Origin: Stenotrophomonas rhizophila
GTDB lineage: Bacteria > Pseudomonadota > Gammaproteobacteria > Xanthomonadales > Xanthomonadaceae
Direction of reading: 5' to 3'
Assembly: GCF_003751305.1 (NCBI RefSeq)
Contig: NZ_RJKV01000001.1
Location: forward strand, 1,345,586-1,409,585
DNA length: 64,000 bases
Of this stretch, positions 17,622 to 26,243 are shown one piece after another (position 1 is the stretch's first letter; every line of letters begins with the position of its first letter). The notes beneath the pieces were generated by a model that was not told where the DNA came from, made no database searches, and saw nothing but the letters and a program-made list of their open reading frames with translations. The position numbers and the translations under genes are program-made.

Positions 17622-18385
17622 GCGCGCTGCTGCAGTTGCAGTCGGTGCAGTTGAGTCGCGGCGCGCGGCGCATTCTGGATGACATCACGCTGGATTTCGT
17701 GCCCGGCACGGTGACGGCGCTGGTTGGGCCGAACGGCGCGGGCAAGTCAACGTTGCTGGCGGTGGCCGCAGGCGATCTGGACGCGGAGCAGGGCAAGGTG
17801 CTGCTGCGTGGACAGGCGCTGGCGGACTGGAAAGCCAAGCCGCTGGCACGTGAGCGCGCGGTCATGCCGCAGGAGCACGCCGTGCGGTTCGCCTTCCGTG
17901 TGCATGAAGTGGTGGCGATGGGCCGGCTGCCGCATCCGCCGGATCCGGTCAAAGATGCCGCCTGCATTGCCGATGCGCTGGCACGAGCAGACCTGCATGC
18001 GTTGATCGAGCGGGAGGTGGAACATCTGTCCGGTGGCGAGGCGGCGCGCACGACCTTCGCCCGCGTGCTGACCCAGGACACGCCGTTGTTGTTGCTGGAT
18101 GAACCGACGGCGGCATTGGATCTGCGTCATCAGGAGCGCACCCTGCGCGCGGTCCGCGACCTGGCCGATGCCGGTGCCTGTGTGATCGTGGTGTTGCATG
18201 ATCTGAATCTGGCCGCTGCGTATGCGGACCGGATCGTGTTGCTGGAACAGGGTCGCGTGGCCGCCGATGGCACGCCGACCGACGTCCTGACCCGGGAGCA
18301 CATCGAGCGCGTCTACCAGCAGCCGGTCCTGGTGCTGCGGCATCCGCAGCGCGATGTCCCGTTGGTGGTGGTGACCGACGCCTAG
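17618..18385 (+). CDS. Iron/haem ABC transporter ATPase (HmuV/FecE type)
   Basis: A 255-residue ABC ATPase: Walker A GPNGAGKST, Q-loop MPQEHAV, signature LSGGEAAR, Walker B LLLLDEPTAALD, switch His in VLHDLNLAA. The signature has Ala-Ala where most relatives have Gln-Gln, a conservative variation. The ATG at 17618 overlaps the permease stop; an upstream in-frame extension is only the shadow of that gene. It powers uptake of the ligand delivered by the binding protein. Confidence 0.92.
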   Translation: MSALLQLQSVQLSRGARRILDDITLDFVPGTVTALVGPNGAGKSTLLAVAAGDLDAEQGKVLLRGQALADWKAKPLARERAVMPQEHAVRFAFRVHEVVAMGRLPHPPDPVKDAACIADALARADLHALIEREVEHLSGGEAARTTFARVLTQDTPLLLLDEPTAALDLRHQERTLRAVRDLADAGACVIVVLHDLNLAAAYADRIVLLEQGRVAADGTPTDVLTREHIERVYQQPVLVLRHPQRDVPLVVVTDA

Positions 18386-18406
18386 CGCCGGGAGTTACCC
18401 CGGCGC
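18385..18406. terminator. Hairpin between convergent ABC ATPase and TonB receptor genes
   Basis: Arms GCGCCGGG and CCCGGCGC around a 6-nt loop in the 30-bp gap between two convergent genes. Likely a bidirectional terminator, though without a T-run. Confidence 0.5.
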
Positions 18407-18415
18407 CGCCACCCT

Positions 18416-20623
18416 TTACCAGCCGAAGCGCGCCGTCGCCATCACGGTGCGGCCGCTGCCGTAGTAGCACGACGACACGCCGGTGCAGGTCGATACGAAA
18501 CGCTTGTCGGCCAGGTTGCTGGCGTTGAGTGCCAGCTGCACCTGGGTGCCGCCGATCTGACCCACGTCATAGCGGATCGCCGCATCGAACAGCGTGTAGG
18601 ACGGAATCCGGTACAGGTTGGCGCTGTCGCCGTAGCTGACGCCGTTGTAGCGCGCGCCCGCAGCCAGGCTCAGGCCCTGCAGCGCGCCGGCCTGGAAGGT
18701 GTAATCGGCCCAGAACGAGGCGCTGTAGTCCGGCACCATCGCCAGTTCCTTGCCCTTGTAAGGCGCCGAACGGGTCATCTCCGAGTCCATCCGGGAGGCG
18801 GCACCGATCAGGCTGAAGCCCTCGATCGGCGTGATCCGGCCTTCCAGTTCGATGCCGCGCACGCGACCTTCGTCGCCCTGGATCGAGCAGGCGGCAGTAC
18901 CGGTCGCGCCGCAGTTGCGGTGCGAGGCCACCGGATCATCCACGATCATGTTCTGCTGGCGCAGGTCGTACACCGACAGTGTCACCAGGCCGTCCACCGA
19001 GGCGGGCTGATACTTCAGGCCGGCCTCCCACTGCGAACCTGTCACCGGTTCGAACGCGGTCTGGGTGAAGCTGTCCAACGGCGATTTGGTCGACGGCTGG
19101 AACGATTCGGCGTAGCTCACATACGGGGTCAGCCCGTTCTCGAACACATACAGCACGCCCGCGCGGCCGGTGAACGCCTCGCTCTTGATCACATTGCGTC
19201 CGCCCGGCGTGGAGATGCCGGTGGCGATGTTGCGGTTGGCGCTGCTGCTGTCGTCCTTGGTCCAGTCGTAGCGACCGCCGAACGTCATCCGCCAGTTGCC
19301 GAGCGCCACCTGATCCTGCAGATACACGCCGCTCTGCCGGTTGATGCCGGCAGTCGGGGTTTCCGTGCTCACCGTCGGGCGGTAGGTCGAATACACCGGG
19401 TTGAAGATGTCGATCGGGCGCGGGCTGCTCATGGCACTGCGCACGCCCTCCCAGTCCGCACGCTGCCAGTCCCAGCCGAGCAGCACGGTGTGATCCACCG
19501 CGCCGGTGCTGAAACGGGCCTGCAGGCGGGTGTCGAAGGTGTCGCCATCGGAGTCGCCGGTGCCCATTACGCCGCGACGGTTCTGGGTGCGGCCATCGGC
19601 ATTGAGTGCGCCGAAGGTGACCACGCTGCGGAACAGCGAATCGACATGCGTGCGGCGCGCGCTCTGGGTCAGCGTGAGGTGGTCGTTGAACTGGTGCTCG
19701 AACATCCAGCCGGCCGTCCACAGCGTGCGATCGAACGTGTTCCACTCCGGCTCGCCGATGAAGGTGCTGTTCTTCATGTAGCCTGACGCCGTCGGATTGA
19801 GCGTGCCGGCGGCGGGCAGGAACTGGTAGGTCGAGCCGCCATCGTCCTTCTGGTACATGCCCAGCAGGGTCAGGCGGGTGCGCTCGGCGAGCTGCCAGGT
19901 GTAGCTGGGCGCGAGGAACCAGTGTTCCTGCTCAGTGCGCTTGATCTGGGTCTGGCCGTCGCGATAGAGGCCGACCAGGCGGAACAGGTGATCATTACCA
20001 GCCGTGCCGGCGCCCACGTCAAAGGCAGCGCTGTACTGGCCATTCGCATCCACGCCCAGGCGCAGTTGCTGCAGCGGATCCGGCGTCGGCGTCTTGCTGA
20101 CCTGGTTGACCATGCCGCCCGGGGCCACCTGGCCGTACATCACGGCGGATGGGCCCTTGAGCACTTCCACGCGTTCCAGGTTCCAGCTGTCGAACATGCT
20201 GCGGTTCCACTGGCTGCCCTGCGGCGCGCGCATGCCATCCAGGGTCACATTGTTGGACCAGCTGCCGGCATCGAACCCACGGATGCGGAAGTCGTCCACG
20301 CGGTTGTCGATGCCCGAGCTTTCCAGGCTGACGCCGGCGACATAGCGCATCGCATCGTTGAGCGACTGCACGCCACGGGCATCCAGCTCGGCGCGTTCAA
20401 TCACCGACACCGATTGCGGGGTTTCGGCCAGCGCGGTGCTGGTCTTGGTCGCGCCGCTGGTGCTGTTGGCCGCCCGGTAGGCATTGACGCGCACGGCGTC
20501 CAGATCGGTGGCGGTCTGGGCCTGGGCGGTCGGAACGATCGCAGCGGCCAGGCACGCCAAGGCCAGCAGGTTGTGGCGCAATCTGCGCGGATTAAGGGTC
20601 AGGGAGCAGGGCATGGGCAACAA
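18416..20623 (-). CDS. TonB-dependent siderophore receptor
   Basis: A 735-residue outer-membrane receptor. A signal peptide ends near AQA, followed by a short TonB-box region, the plug domain (ETPQSVSVIERAELDARGVQSLNDAMRYVAGVS, VEVLKGPSAVMYGQVAPGGMVNQVSKTP) and a 22-strand barrel with terminal aromatic (RFGW). The QSVSVIERAEL pattern is typical of ferric-siderophore receptors (FpvA/FhuE/FoxA-like). It converges on the ABC importer genes and would feed the same siderophore to them. No convincing Fur box was found in its own upstream region. Confidence 0.92.
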   Translation of the reverse strand: MLPMPCSLTLNPRRLRHNLLALACLAAAIVPTAQAQTATDLDAVRVNAYRAANSTSGATKTSTALAETPQSVSVIERAELDARGVQSLNDAMRYVAGVSLESSGIDNRVDDFRIRGFDAGSWSNNVTLDGMRAPQGSQWNRSMFDSWNLERVEVLKGPSAVMYGQVAPGGMVNQVSKTPTPDPLQQLRLGVDANGQYSAAFDVGAGTAGNDHLFRLVGLYRDGQTQIKRTEQEHWFLAPSYTWQLAERTRLTLLGMYQKDDGGSTYQFLPAAGTLNPTASGYMKNSTFIGEPEWNTFDRTLWTAGWMFEHQFNDHLTLTQSARRTHVDSLFRSVVTFGALNADGRTQNRRGVMGTGDSDGDTFDTRLQARFSTGAVDHTVLLGWDWQRADWEGVRSAMSSPRPIDIFNPVYSTYRPTVSTETPTAGINRQSGVYLQDQVALGNWRMTFGGRYDWTKDDSSSANRNIATGISTPGGRNVIKSEAFTGRAGVLYVFENGLTPYVSYAESFQPSTKSPLDSFTQTAFEPVTGSQWEAGLKYQPASVDGLVTLSVYDLRQQNMIVDDPVASHRNCGATGTAACSIQGDEGRVRGIELEGRITPIEGFSLIGAASRMDSEMTRSAPYKGKELAMVPDYSASFWADYTFQAGALQGLSLAAGARYNGVSYGDSANLYRIPSYTLFDAAIRYDVGQIGGTQVQLALNASNLADKRFVSTCTGVSSCYYGSGRTVMATARFGW

Positions 20624-20859
20624 CTCGACAACACGGAGGAGGGAGTGCGGGCGCTGGCTCGGTTACCGGTGGTGAGACGGAGCCAGCGTCGCGGGCGTCA
20701 TCAATAGCGACGCATAGGCGGCCATTCTAAGGATTCCCGCCATACACGCAATTGCGACACATTCGCATATCCGCCGGTGCGCACTCCGATCGTGTTCCAT
20801 GCGCGAGCTATTTCGTAAACGATGCACCTCATTGTTGCGCTGGTGGTTTCAATGAGGGC

Positions 20860-20887
20860 TTGTGGCGCGCGATCAGAGGTCTACAAT
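20860..20887 (+). promoter_or_regulatory. Promoter of the EF-G paralogue leader
   Basis: TTGTGG, 16-bp spacer, TACAAT. The -10 element is a five-of-six match. Transcription would start near 20894, leaving about 290 nt of leader before the EF-G start codon. Confidence 0.5.
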
Positions 20888-20912
20888 GCCGGCTACACCC
20901 CAGGTGACCCTC

Positions 20913-21002
20913 ATGACTTCGATGCCGCTTCTGACGTTTTTTACCCTGACCCGCGATGTCGCGGCACGGGCGCGTCTGCCAATCGGAGTGCGAGGCTGCT
21001 GA
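20913..21002 (+). CDS. 29-residue leader peptide upstream of the EF-G paralogue
   Basis: Short ORF starting at ATG 20913 behind GGTGA, ending at TGA 21002. Its product starts MTSMPLLTFFTLTRDV and continues AARARLPIGVRGC. It contains Arg-Ala-Arg, matching the Arg-x-Arg type of macrolide-dependent ribosome arrest motif known from Erm leaders. The codons for its second half lie in a segment that can pair with the left arm of the downstream terminator, so translation of this peptide could decide between termination and read-through. No protein-level evidence exists; an in-frame ATG at 20886 overlaps the -10 box and is unlikely to be used. Confidence 0.5.
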   Translation: MTSMPLLTFFTLTRDVAARARLPIGVRGC

Positions 21003-21041
21003 CCGGAACACCGGTCACCCTGGACCCCACGCAGAGCGCCC
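20968..21041 (+). promoter_or_regulatory. Candidate antiterminator pairing in the EF-G leader
   Basis: The segment GGGCGCGTCTGC (20968-20979) is complementary to GCAGAGCGCCC (21031-21041) over 11 bp with a single bulged G. The second strand contains the left arm of the terminator at 21034-21052, so the two structures exclude each other. The first strand lies inside the leader ORF and would be covered by ribosomes translating to the end. Confidence 0.5.
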
Positions 21042-21061
21042 ACCGGGCGCTCTTTTCGTTT
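21034..21061 (+). terminator. Intrinsic terminator (attenuator) in the EF-G leader
   Basis: Stem GAGCGCCC / GGGCGCTC with ACC loop, followed by TTTTCGTTT. It sits between a promoter and the EF-G paralogue start with no complete gene other than the leader ORF in front, which is the arrangement of a transcription attenuator. Confidence 0.7.
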
Positions 21062-21095
21062 CCACGCAGCAGAACTGTCTGAAGGAGAACGTGCC

Positions 21096-21140
21096 ATGCA
21101 CCAGATCGCCGAGCCCCAAACCTGGCCGCACGCCCGTTAG
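21096..21140 (+). CDS. Second short leader ORF (14 residues) before the EF-G paralogue
   Basis: ATG 21096 behind a strong AAGGAG site; product MHQIAEPQTWPHAR. Its last codons and stop form the left arm of a 14-bp hairpin (21125-21138 with 21143-21158, one 2-nt bulge) whose right arm reaches an alternative GTG start at 21152. Possibly a second regulatory leader; it is clearly translatable but unproven. Confidence 0.4.
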   Translation: MHQIAEPQTWPHAR

Positions 21141-21187
21141 CCAACGGCGGCGTGCGGCTCCCCGATGTTGGCAGCGAGACCTATCCC

Positions 21188-23230
21188 ATGAACACCCATA
21201 CCCAGACCCTTACCCTCCGGCGCAACCTCGGCATCATTGCCCACATCGACGCCGGCAAGACCACGCTCACCGAGCGACTGTTGTGGAAAACCGGCGAGAT
21301 CCATCGCGTCGGTGAGGTGCATGACGGCGCGGCGACCACCGATTTCTCGGCGATCGAGCGCGAGCGTGGCATCACCATCGGCGCAGCCGCCGTGCAGGCC
21401 CATTGGGCACCGCGCGACCAGTCGATCCATCACCTGACCCTGATCGACACCCCCGGCCATATCGATTTCGCGATCGAAGTGGAGCGGTCCCTGCGCGTGC
21501 TGGATGGTGCGGTCGCGGTGTTCTCCGCGGTGGACGGCGTGCAGCCCCAGTCCGAATCGGTCTGGCGCCAGGCGCGTCGCCACGGGGTGCCGTTGATCGC
21601 CTTCGCCAACAAGATGGACCGCACTGGTGCGTCCTTCGAACGCGTGCTGACCCAGCTGCGCGAGAAACTGCGTGCGACGCCGTGGGCGCTGGGCGTGCCG
21701 ATCGGGACCGAAAGCCAGTTCAACGGCTGGGTGGACCTGGTCGACCGCAGCACCGTGCATTGGGATGACAAGGGCAACGCCCTGCGTCATGCCTGGACGA
21801 CCGATGAGGCGGCGCAGTGGCTGCCGCAGCGCGAGGCGCTGATCGAGGCCGTGGCCGATGCCGACGACGTGCTGGCACAGGCGTGGCTGGAAGGCACGGT
21901 GATCGACAACGCACAGCTGCGCGCGGCGATCCGTCGCGGCACCCTGGCCGGTGCGGGCGTCCCGGTGCTGGCCGGCTCCGCGTTCAAGAGCAAGGGCGTG
22001 GAGACGCTGCTGGATGCGGTGGTCGACTATCTGCCCTCGCCACTGGATCGGCCGGCGGTGGTCGCCGCCGAGAACGGCAACGACGTGCTGCTGCCACCGG
22101 ACCCGGAGGGCCCGCTTGCGGCGCTGCTGTTCAAGATCACACACCAGAACCACGGTGCGCTGAGCTTCGTGCGGGTGTATTCGGGCACGCTGAAGGTGGG
22201 CGATGCGCTGGCCAGTTCGCAGCATCCGCAGGGGCGACGGGTCAGTCGCCTGGTCCGGGTGCAGGCCGACCAGACCCACGACATCAAGCAGGCCGTGGCC
22301 GGTGACATCGTCGCGGTGCTGGGCTGGAAGGATGCGGTCAGCGGTGAAACGCTGAGTGCGCCATCGCGCCCACTGCTGCTCGATACGATCCAGGCGCAGC
22401 ATGCGGTGCTGGCATGGCGGTTGACGGCGGAGAAGGCCTCGGACCTGATCCGCATCAGCCAAGGATTGGCCAGCCTGGCGCAGGAGGATCCGTCGTTCCG
22501 TGTCGAGACCGATGCGGACAGCGGTGAAACCCTGATCTGGGGCATGGGCGAGCTGCATCTGGAGGTGATGGTCGAGCGCCTGCGCACGGAGTGGGGCGTC
22601 ACCATCCGCACCGGCGAGCCGCGCGTGGCCTATCAGGAAACGCCGAAGCGTGCGGTGCAGCGGGTGGAAGGCAAGGTCGCCAAGCAGACCGGCGGCCAGG
22701 GCCAGTTCGCCCAGGTGCTGATCGATGTGACGCCGCGCGAGGATGGCGAGGTGACCTTCGTCGACCGCACCGTCGGCGGTGCGATCCCGCGCGGGTTCGT
22801 CAATGCGGTGGAGAAGGGCGTTCGCGCTGCACTCGGCGAAGGCCCGCTGGGCCATCCGGTGGTCGGTATCGAGGTGACGCTGGTCGACGGTCAGACCCAC
22901 GTCAAGGACTCCTCGGACATGGCCTTCCATCGCGCCGGCAGCGAGGCGGTGAAAGCGGCGCTGGCCCAGGCGGGCACGCAGCTGCTGGAGCCGGTGATGG
23001 AGATCGCCATCCACGCGCCGTCGGGCAATGTCGGCGATGTGGTCGGCGACCTCAACCGCCGCAGCGGACGGGTGGCCTCGATCGAGGACCAGGATGGGCA
23101 GGCCGAAGTGCTCGGCTATGCACCGCTGTCGCGACTGGGTGGCTACACCACCTCGCTGCGTTCGCTGACCCAGGGGCGCGCGTCCAGCGACATGCGCTTG
23201 AACGGGTATGAGGCGGCGCAGACGGCCTGA
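21188..23230 (+). CDS. fusA: Elongation factor G paralogue (translational GTPase)
   Basis: A 680-residue EF-G-type GTPase. Seen: G1 AHIDAGKTT, switch region ERERGITIGAA, G3 DTPGHIDF, G4 NKMD, then domain II and the domain IV/V sequences GGQGQFAQV and RSGRVASIEDQDG. It is somewhat shorter than housekeeping EF-G (about 700), stands apart from ribosomal protein genes and has a regulated-looking leader, so it is probably a second, conditionally expressed EF-G rather than the str-operon copy. It may help ribosomes under antibiotic or stress conditions (inference). The start at ATG 21188 is the conventional choice; a GTG at 21152 would add 12 residues. An intrinsic terminator follows. Confidence 0.85.
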   Translation: MNTHTQTLTLRRNLGIIAHIDAGKTTLTERLLWKTGEIHRVGEVHDGAATTDFSAIERERGITIGAAAVQAHWAPRDQSIHHLTLIDTPGHIDFAIEVERSLRVLDGAVAVFSAVDGVQPQSESVWRQARRHGVPLIAFANKMDRTGASFERVLTQLREKLRATPWALGVPIGTESQFNGWVDLVDRSTVHWDDKGNALRHAWTTDEAAQWLPQREALIEAVADADDVLAQAWLEGTVIDNAQLRAAIRRGTLAGAGVPVLAGSAFKSKGVETLLDAVVDYLPSPLDRPAVVAAENGNDVLLPPDPEGPLAALLFKITHQNHGALSFVRVYSGTLKVGDALASSQHPQGRRVSRLVRVQADQTHDIKQAVAGDIVAVLGWKDAVSGETLSAPSRPLLLDTIQAQHAVLAWRLTAEKASDLIRISQGLASLAQEDPSFRVETDADSGETLIWGMGELHLEVMVERLRTEWGVTIRTGEPRVAYQETPKRAVQRVEGKVAKQTGGQGQFAQVLIDVTPREDGEVTFVDRTVGGAIPRGFVNAVEKGVRAALGEGPLGHPVVGIEVTLVDGQTHVKDSSDMAFHRAGSEAVKAALAQAGTQLLEPVMEIAIHAPSGNVGDVVGDLNRRSGRVASIEDQDGQAEVLGYAPLSRLGGYTTSLRSLTQGRASSDMRLNGYEAAQTA

Positions 23231-23250
23231 TCGTGGAAGAGGAATGGAGA

Positions 23251-23278
23251 GGGAGCCGGGCAACCGGCTCCCTTTTTT
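23251..23278 (+). terminator. Intrinsic terminator after the EF-G paralogue
   Basis: Arms GGGAGCCGG and CCGGCTCCC, GCAA loop, then six T. A textbook Rho-independent terminator 20 bp after the stop codon. Confidence 0.9.
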
Positions 23279-23394
23279 GTGCCAGCGTTGGCAGTCCGCA
23301 CAGCTCCCAAGGCCCGCCGCAGCTAGACTATGCACCGCAATGTCGCTGGCAGCCCGACTGCCGCAGCGACCGGATTTCTCCTTGGAGTACGGCA

Positions 23395-24321
23395 ATGACC
23401 AGCACGCATTTCTATCCGATTGGCACCCCCGGCCAGCCCTGGGGCGACGCGGAACGCGCCCAGTGGCGAGCCAATCAGCAGCGCCAGCGCAGCTATCACG
23501 ACGATGTGGTGGCTGCACTGGAGCGCCTGGAGGACCGCTTCGAGGTGGTGCAGTACGGTCAGCTCGACTACGCGCCGGATCATTACCCGTTGTTTGCGGT
23601 GGTGAACCGTGAGTGGGACGCCTCCTTGCCGACGGCGCTGGTTACCGGTGGCGTGCACGGCTACGAAACCAGTGGCGTGCATGGCGCCCTGCAGTTCCTG
23701 GACGGACAGGCGGAAGCCTACGCAGGCCGCATCAACCTGATCGTGGCGCCCTGCATCAGCCCGTGGGGCTATGAGCGCATCCAGCGCTGGAATCCGGATG
23801 CAATCGATCCCAACCGCAGTTTCCGCGGCGAAGGCCTGATCGAGGAGGCGGCCGCGCTGATGCGATGGATCGCGGCGCGCGGCGATACGCTGCTGGTCCA
23901 CATGGACCTGCACGAAACCACCGACAGCGATCTGCATGAATTCGATCCGGCACGCTGCGCACGCGATGGCATCGCACTGGTGCCGGACATCATTCCCGAT
24001 GGCTTCTATGTGATCGGCAACAGCGAAGACCCGCAGCCGGCGTTCCAGCGGGCGTTGATCGCGGCAGTGGAGAAGGTCACCCACATCGCGCCGGCAGATG
24101 CCAAGGGCGAGCTGATCGGCATGCCGCTGCAGTCCCCGGGGGTAGTCTGGGGCGAGTCACGCGCGATTGGTGCGTGTGCCGGCTTCACCGAGGCGTTGTA
24201 TGCCACCACCACCGAGGTGTACCCGGACAGCCCGCGCACTTCGCCCCAGGAGTGCAATGCGGCGCAGGTCACCTCGGTGTGTGCGGGGCTGGACTTCGCG
24301 TTGAAGCATCCGCAGGGCTGA
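23395..24321 (+). CDS. M14-family zinc carboxypeptidase-like protein
   Basis: A 308-residue protein of the M14 metallocarboxypeptidase superfamily (succinylglutamate desuccinylase/carboxypeptidase-like). The first zinc ligands are in GGVHGYETSG (His-x-x-Glu), the third in HMDLHETT, and a candidate catalytic Glu in AGFTEALYATTTE. The start at 23395 follows GGAGTACGGCA; the longer frame upstream is non-coding. No signal peptide, so cytoplasmic. Substrate unknown; it stands alone between an EF-G terminator and a convergent thioredoxin-like gene. Confidence 0.82.
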   Translation: MTSTHFYPIGTPGQPWGDAERAQWRANQQRQRSYHDDVVAALERLEDRFEVVQYGQLDYAPDHYPLFAVVNREWDASLPTALVTGGVHGYETSGVHGALQFLDGQAEAYAGRINLIVAPCISPWGYERIQRWNPDAIDPNRSFRGEGLIEEAAALMRWIAARGDTLLVHMDLHETTDSDLHEFDPARCARDGIALVPDIIPDGFYVIGNSEDPQPAFQRALIAAVEKVTHIAPADAKGELIGMPLQSPGVVWGESRAIGACAGFTEALYATTTEVYPDSPRTSPQECNAAQVTSVCAGLDFALKHPQG

Positions 24322-24383
24322 TCAGAGAGGCGCCGCACAGCGCAACCGCGCTGTGGTTGCGCGGCGGCCGTGTTCTTTCGCCG

Positions 24384-25937
24384 TCAGCTTTTCAGCCACC
24401 GCTCGCAGCCCGCTGTGCCCTCGGCAGAGGAGGCGGCCTTGGTGCAGGTCGCGGTCATCTGCGCCTGCAGGCGGGTCAAGCTCTCTGCGCCGTGATGCGT
24501 GCGGCTCCACGCCTGCAGCGCGCCGCCCAGCCGTTCAAAGCGCTGGCGCGTGCGCTGGTGGTAGCCCGCCGGCTGCGCTGCCAGATCGGCAATCACCTCG
24601 CCAGTGGCCTGCTCGATGGCCGGCGCATCGTCCGGTGCCAGGCGGAGCAGGCCTTCGACGTACAGCACGCCCCACTGCACGCGCGTGGCGGGGCCCTGTG
24701 CGCCCTGGTAGGCCTTGTGCAGCCACGAGAGGGCAGTGGCCTTGTCGCCGCGTTCCTCGGCAAGGTCGGCCAGTTCAGGCATGTAGTAGTACGGCGTCTG
24801 GCTGCGGTCGAGTTCGGCCAGCAGCAGTTTCTCGGCGGCTGCGTCGTCCTTGATCTGGCGCAGCACATACACAGCGGTGCTGATCGTGGCCTGGCGTTCG
24901 TGCGGGGTGGTCGCGGCAGCATCGGCAGCGGCGACGCGCTGCTGCGCCTTGGTCTTCAGTGCCGCCGGAATGGCCTGGTCGGGATGCAGCTGGCGCTGCA
25001 GCGCCAGCGCGGTGATCACGGTGCCCAGCCGCGCGTCCGCTTTGTCGCCCAAGGCGTGGTCGGCGGCATCCAGCGCGGACAGAAGCTGCGTGCCCAGTTG
25101 CTGGGCCTGCGCAGGGGTGGCGCTGGCCTGCTTCACCAGTGCCGGCCCTTGATACCCGAGGAGCTCGCGGTTGGCACGGACTTCCGCGGGGGCGGCAAGC
25201 ACTGCCTCCAGCACGCTGCGGGTGGCGTCGCGCTGCGCCGGCGTTGCGGTCGCATCCGGCGTGCCTGCACCCAGCGCCAGCAAGGTGAAGCGACGCTGCA
25301 GGGCCGGCTCGGGCGCCGCCTTGGCCAACTGCTGCAGCAGTGAGGCCGCATCACGCTCGCCGGCCAGGCGATTGGCATCCACCTCCCAGCCGTAGTCGCC
25401 CAGCACGCGCCAGTCCTCCGCGCTGACGTCCTGTGGTGCCGTCAACGCGTGCTGAAGGACCTCGCTGACCGCGGTGCGCCGGCTGACGGCGAGGGTCAGG
25501 GCGCGGGTCAGTGCTTCGCTGTCATTGCCGCCGGCCAGGCGGGTGAGCTCATTGCGCTGGGGATCGAGCACGATCAGGGTCGGGTAGCCGCGCACACCGA
25601 AGCGTTCGCCCCAGGCCTGGGCGCCTTCCTCATCGCCATCCAGGTAAACGGGCACGTACTGGCGCGTCAGCGCGATGAAGGCCGGGTCCTTGAACAAGGT
25701 CGCCTTGAGCTGGTTGCAGGGCGGGCACCACACCGCGCCCCAGTACAGCAGCACCGGCTTGCCGCTGTCGCGTGCCTCGGCAAAGGCGTCGTCCACGTCG
25801 CCGTGGCGCCAGGCGATTTCCGCAGGCGCCTGCTCGGTCGCAGCAGGCGTGGCGGTGGCAGCGGGGGAGGGGGCAGGCGTGCAGGCCGGCAGCAGGGCGA
25901 CCACACCCAGCAGACCAAGGGACAGAGCAAAGCGCAT
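24384..25937 (-). CDS. Thioredoxin-domain lipoprotein
   Basis: A 517-residue exported protein. A lipobox (LLPAC) ends the signal peptide. Residues 45-150 form a thioredoxin fold of the DsbD-gamma/thiol-disulphide type with the active site WCPPC (a Pro-Pro variant of CxxC) and the cis-Pro in VRGYPTLIV. The rest is a long alpha-helical, Ala-rich repeat-like region (probably TPR/HEAT-like) ending in two Cys (ATCTKAASSAEGTAGC). It likely acts in periplasmic disulphide reduction or as a redox-linked scaffold. It is convergent with the M14 peptidase and divergent from an Oar-type receptor. Confidence 0.8.
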   Translation of the reverse strand: MRFALSLGLLGVVALLPACTPAPSPAATATPAATEQAPAEIAWRHGDVDDAFAEARDSGKPVLLYWGAVWCPPCNQLKATLFKDPAFIALTRQYVPVYLDGDEEGAQAWGERFGVRGYPTLIVLDPQRNELTRLAGGNDSEALTRALTLAVSRRTAVSEVLQHALTAPQDVSAEDWRVLGDYGWEVDANRLAGERDAASLLQQLAKAAPEPALQRRFTLLALGAGTPDATATPAQRDATRSVLEAVLAAPAEVRANRELLGYQGPALVKQASATPAQAQQLGTQLLSALDAADHALGDKADARLGTVITALALQRQLHPDQAIPAALKTKAQQRVAAADAAATTPHERQATISTAVYVLRQIKDDAAAEKLLLAELDRSQTPYYYMPELADLAEERGDKATALSWLHKAYQGAQGPATRVQWGVLYVEGLLRLAPDDAPAIEQATGEVIADLAAQPAGYHQRTRQRFERLGGALQAWSRTHHGAESLTRLQAQMTATCTKAASSAEGTAGCERWLKS

Positions 25938-26243
25938 TGAGGAATCCAGATAGGGACGCAGGGCAGGAGGCGTGTTTGATTGTAGGAAGCGCGGGACGCC
26001 GCGACTGCATGATCCTGATGCGGATTGCTCATGACGGCAGGCGCTGGCGTGATAAGGCGAATGCGGGGCGCTTGAGCGCTTCGCCCGCGTAGCGTCCTGA
26101 TGCAGCCCGCGCGGTGACGAATGTCATGTTTCGGTCGCGCGCGATATCGCCATCGGCGAACACGACATAACCCCTGCGCATTTCTCGATCGGGCCATGAG
26201 CAGGGTTAATGAAATCGTTTCCCCCACCAGCGATTGCCCCACG
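25938..26243. other. Divergent intergenic region
   Basis: 306 bp between the thioredoxin lipoprotein and the Oar-type receptor. It should hold both promoters. I see no gene, clear operator or RNA element in it; an open frame running into the receptor from 26121 lacks a signal peptide and was not used as the start. Confidence 0.4.

Noticed and set aside
20700..20800. Fur box upstream of the TonB siderophore receptor
   Set aside because: Only a weak ATTGCGACACATTCGCAT-like match was seen; too far from the consensus to call.
21137..23518. 793-codon minus-strand open frame over the EF-G paralogue
   Set aside because: Antisense to a complete translational GTPase; Arg/His/Gln-rich, no family features.
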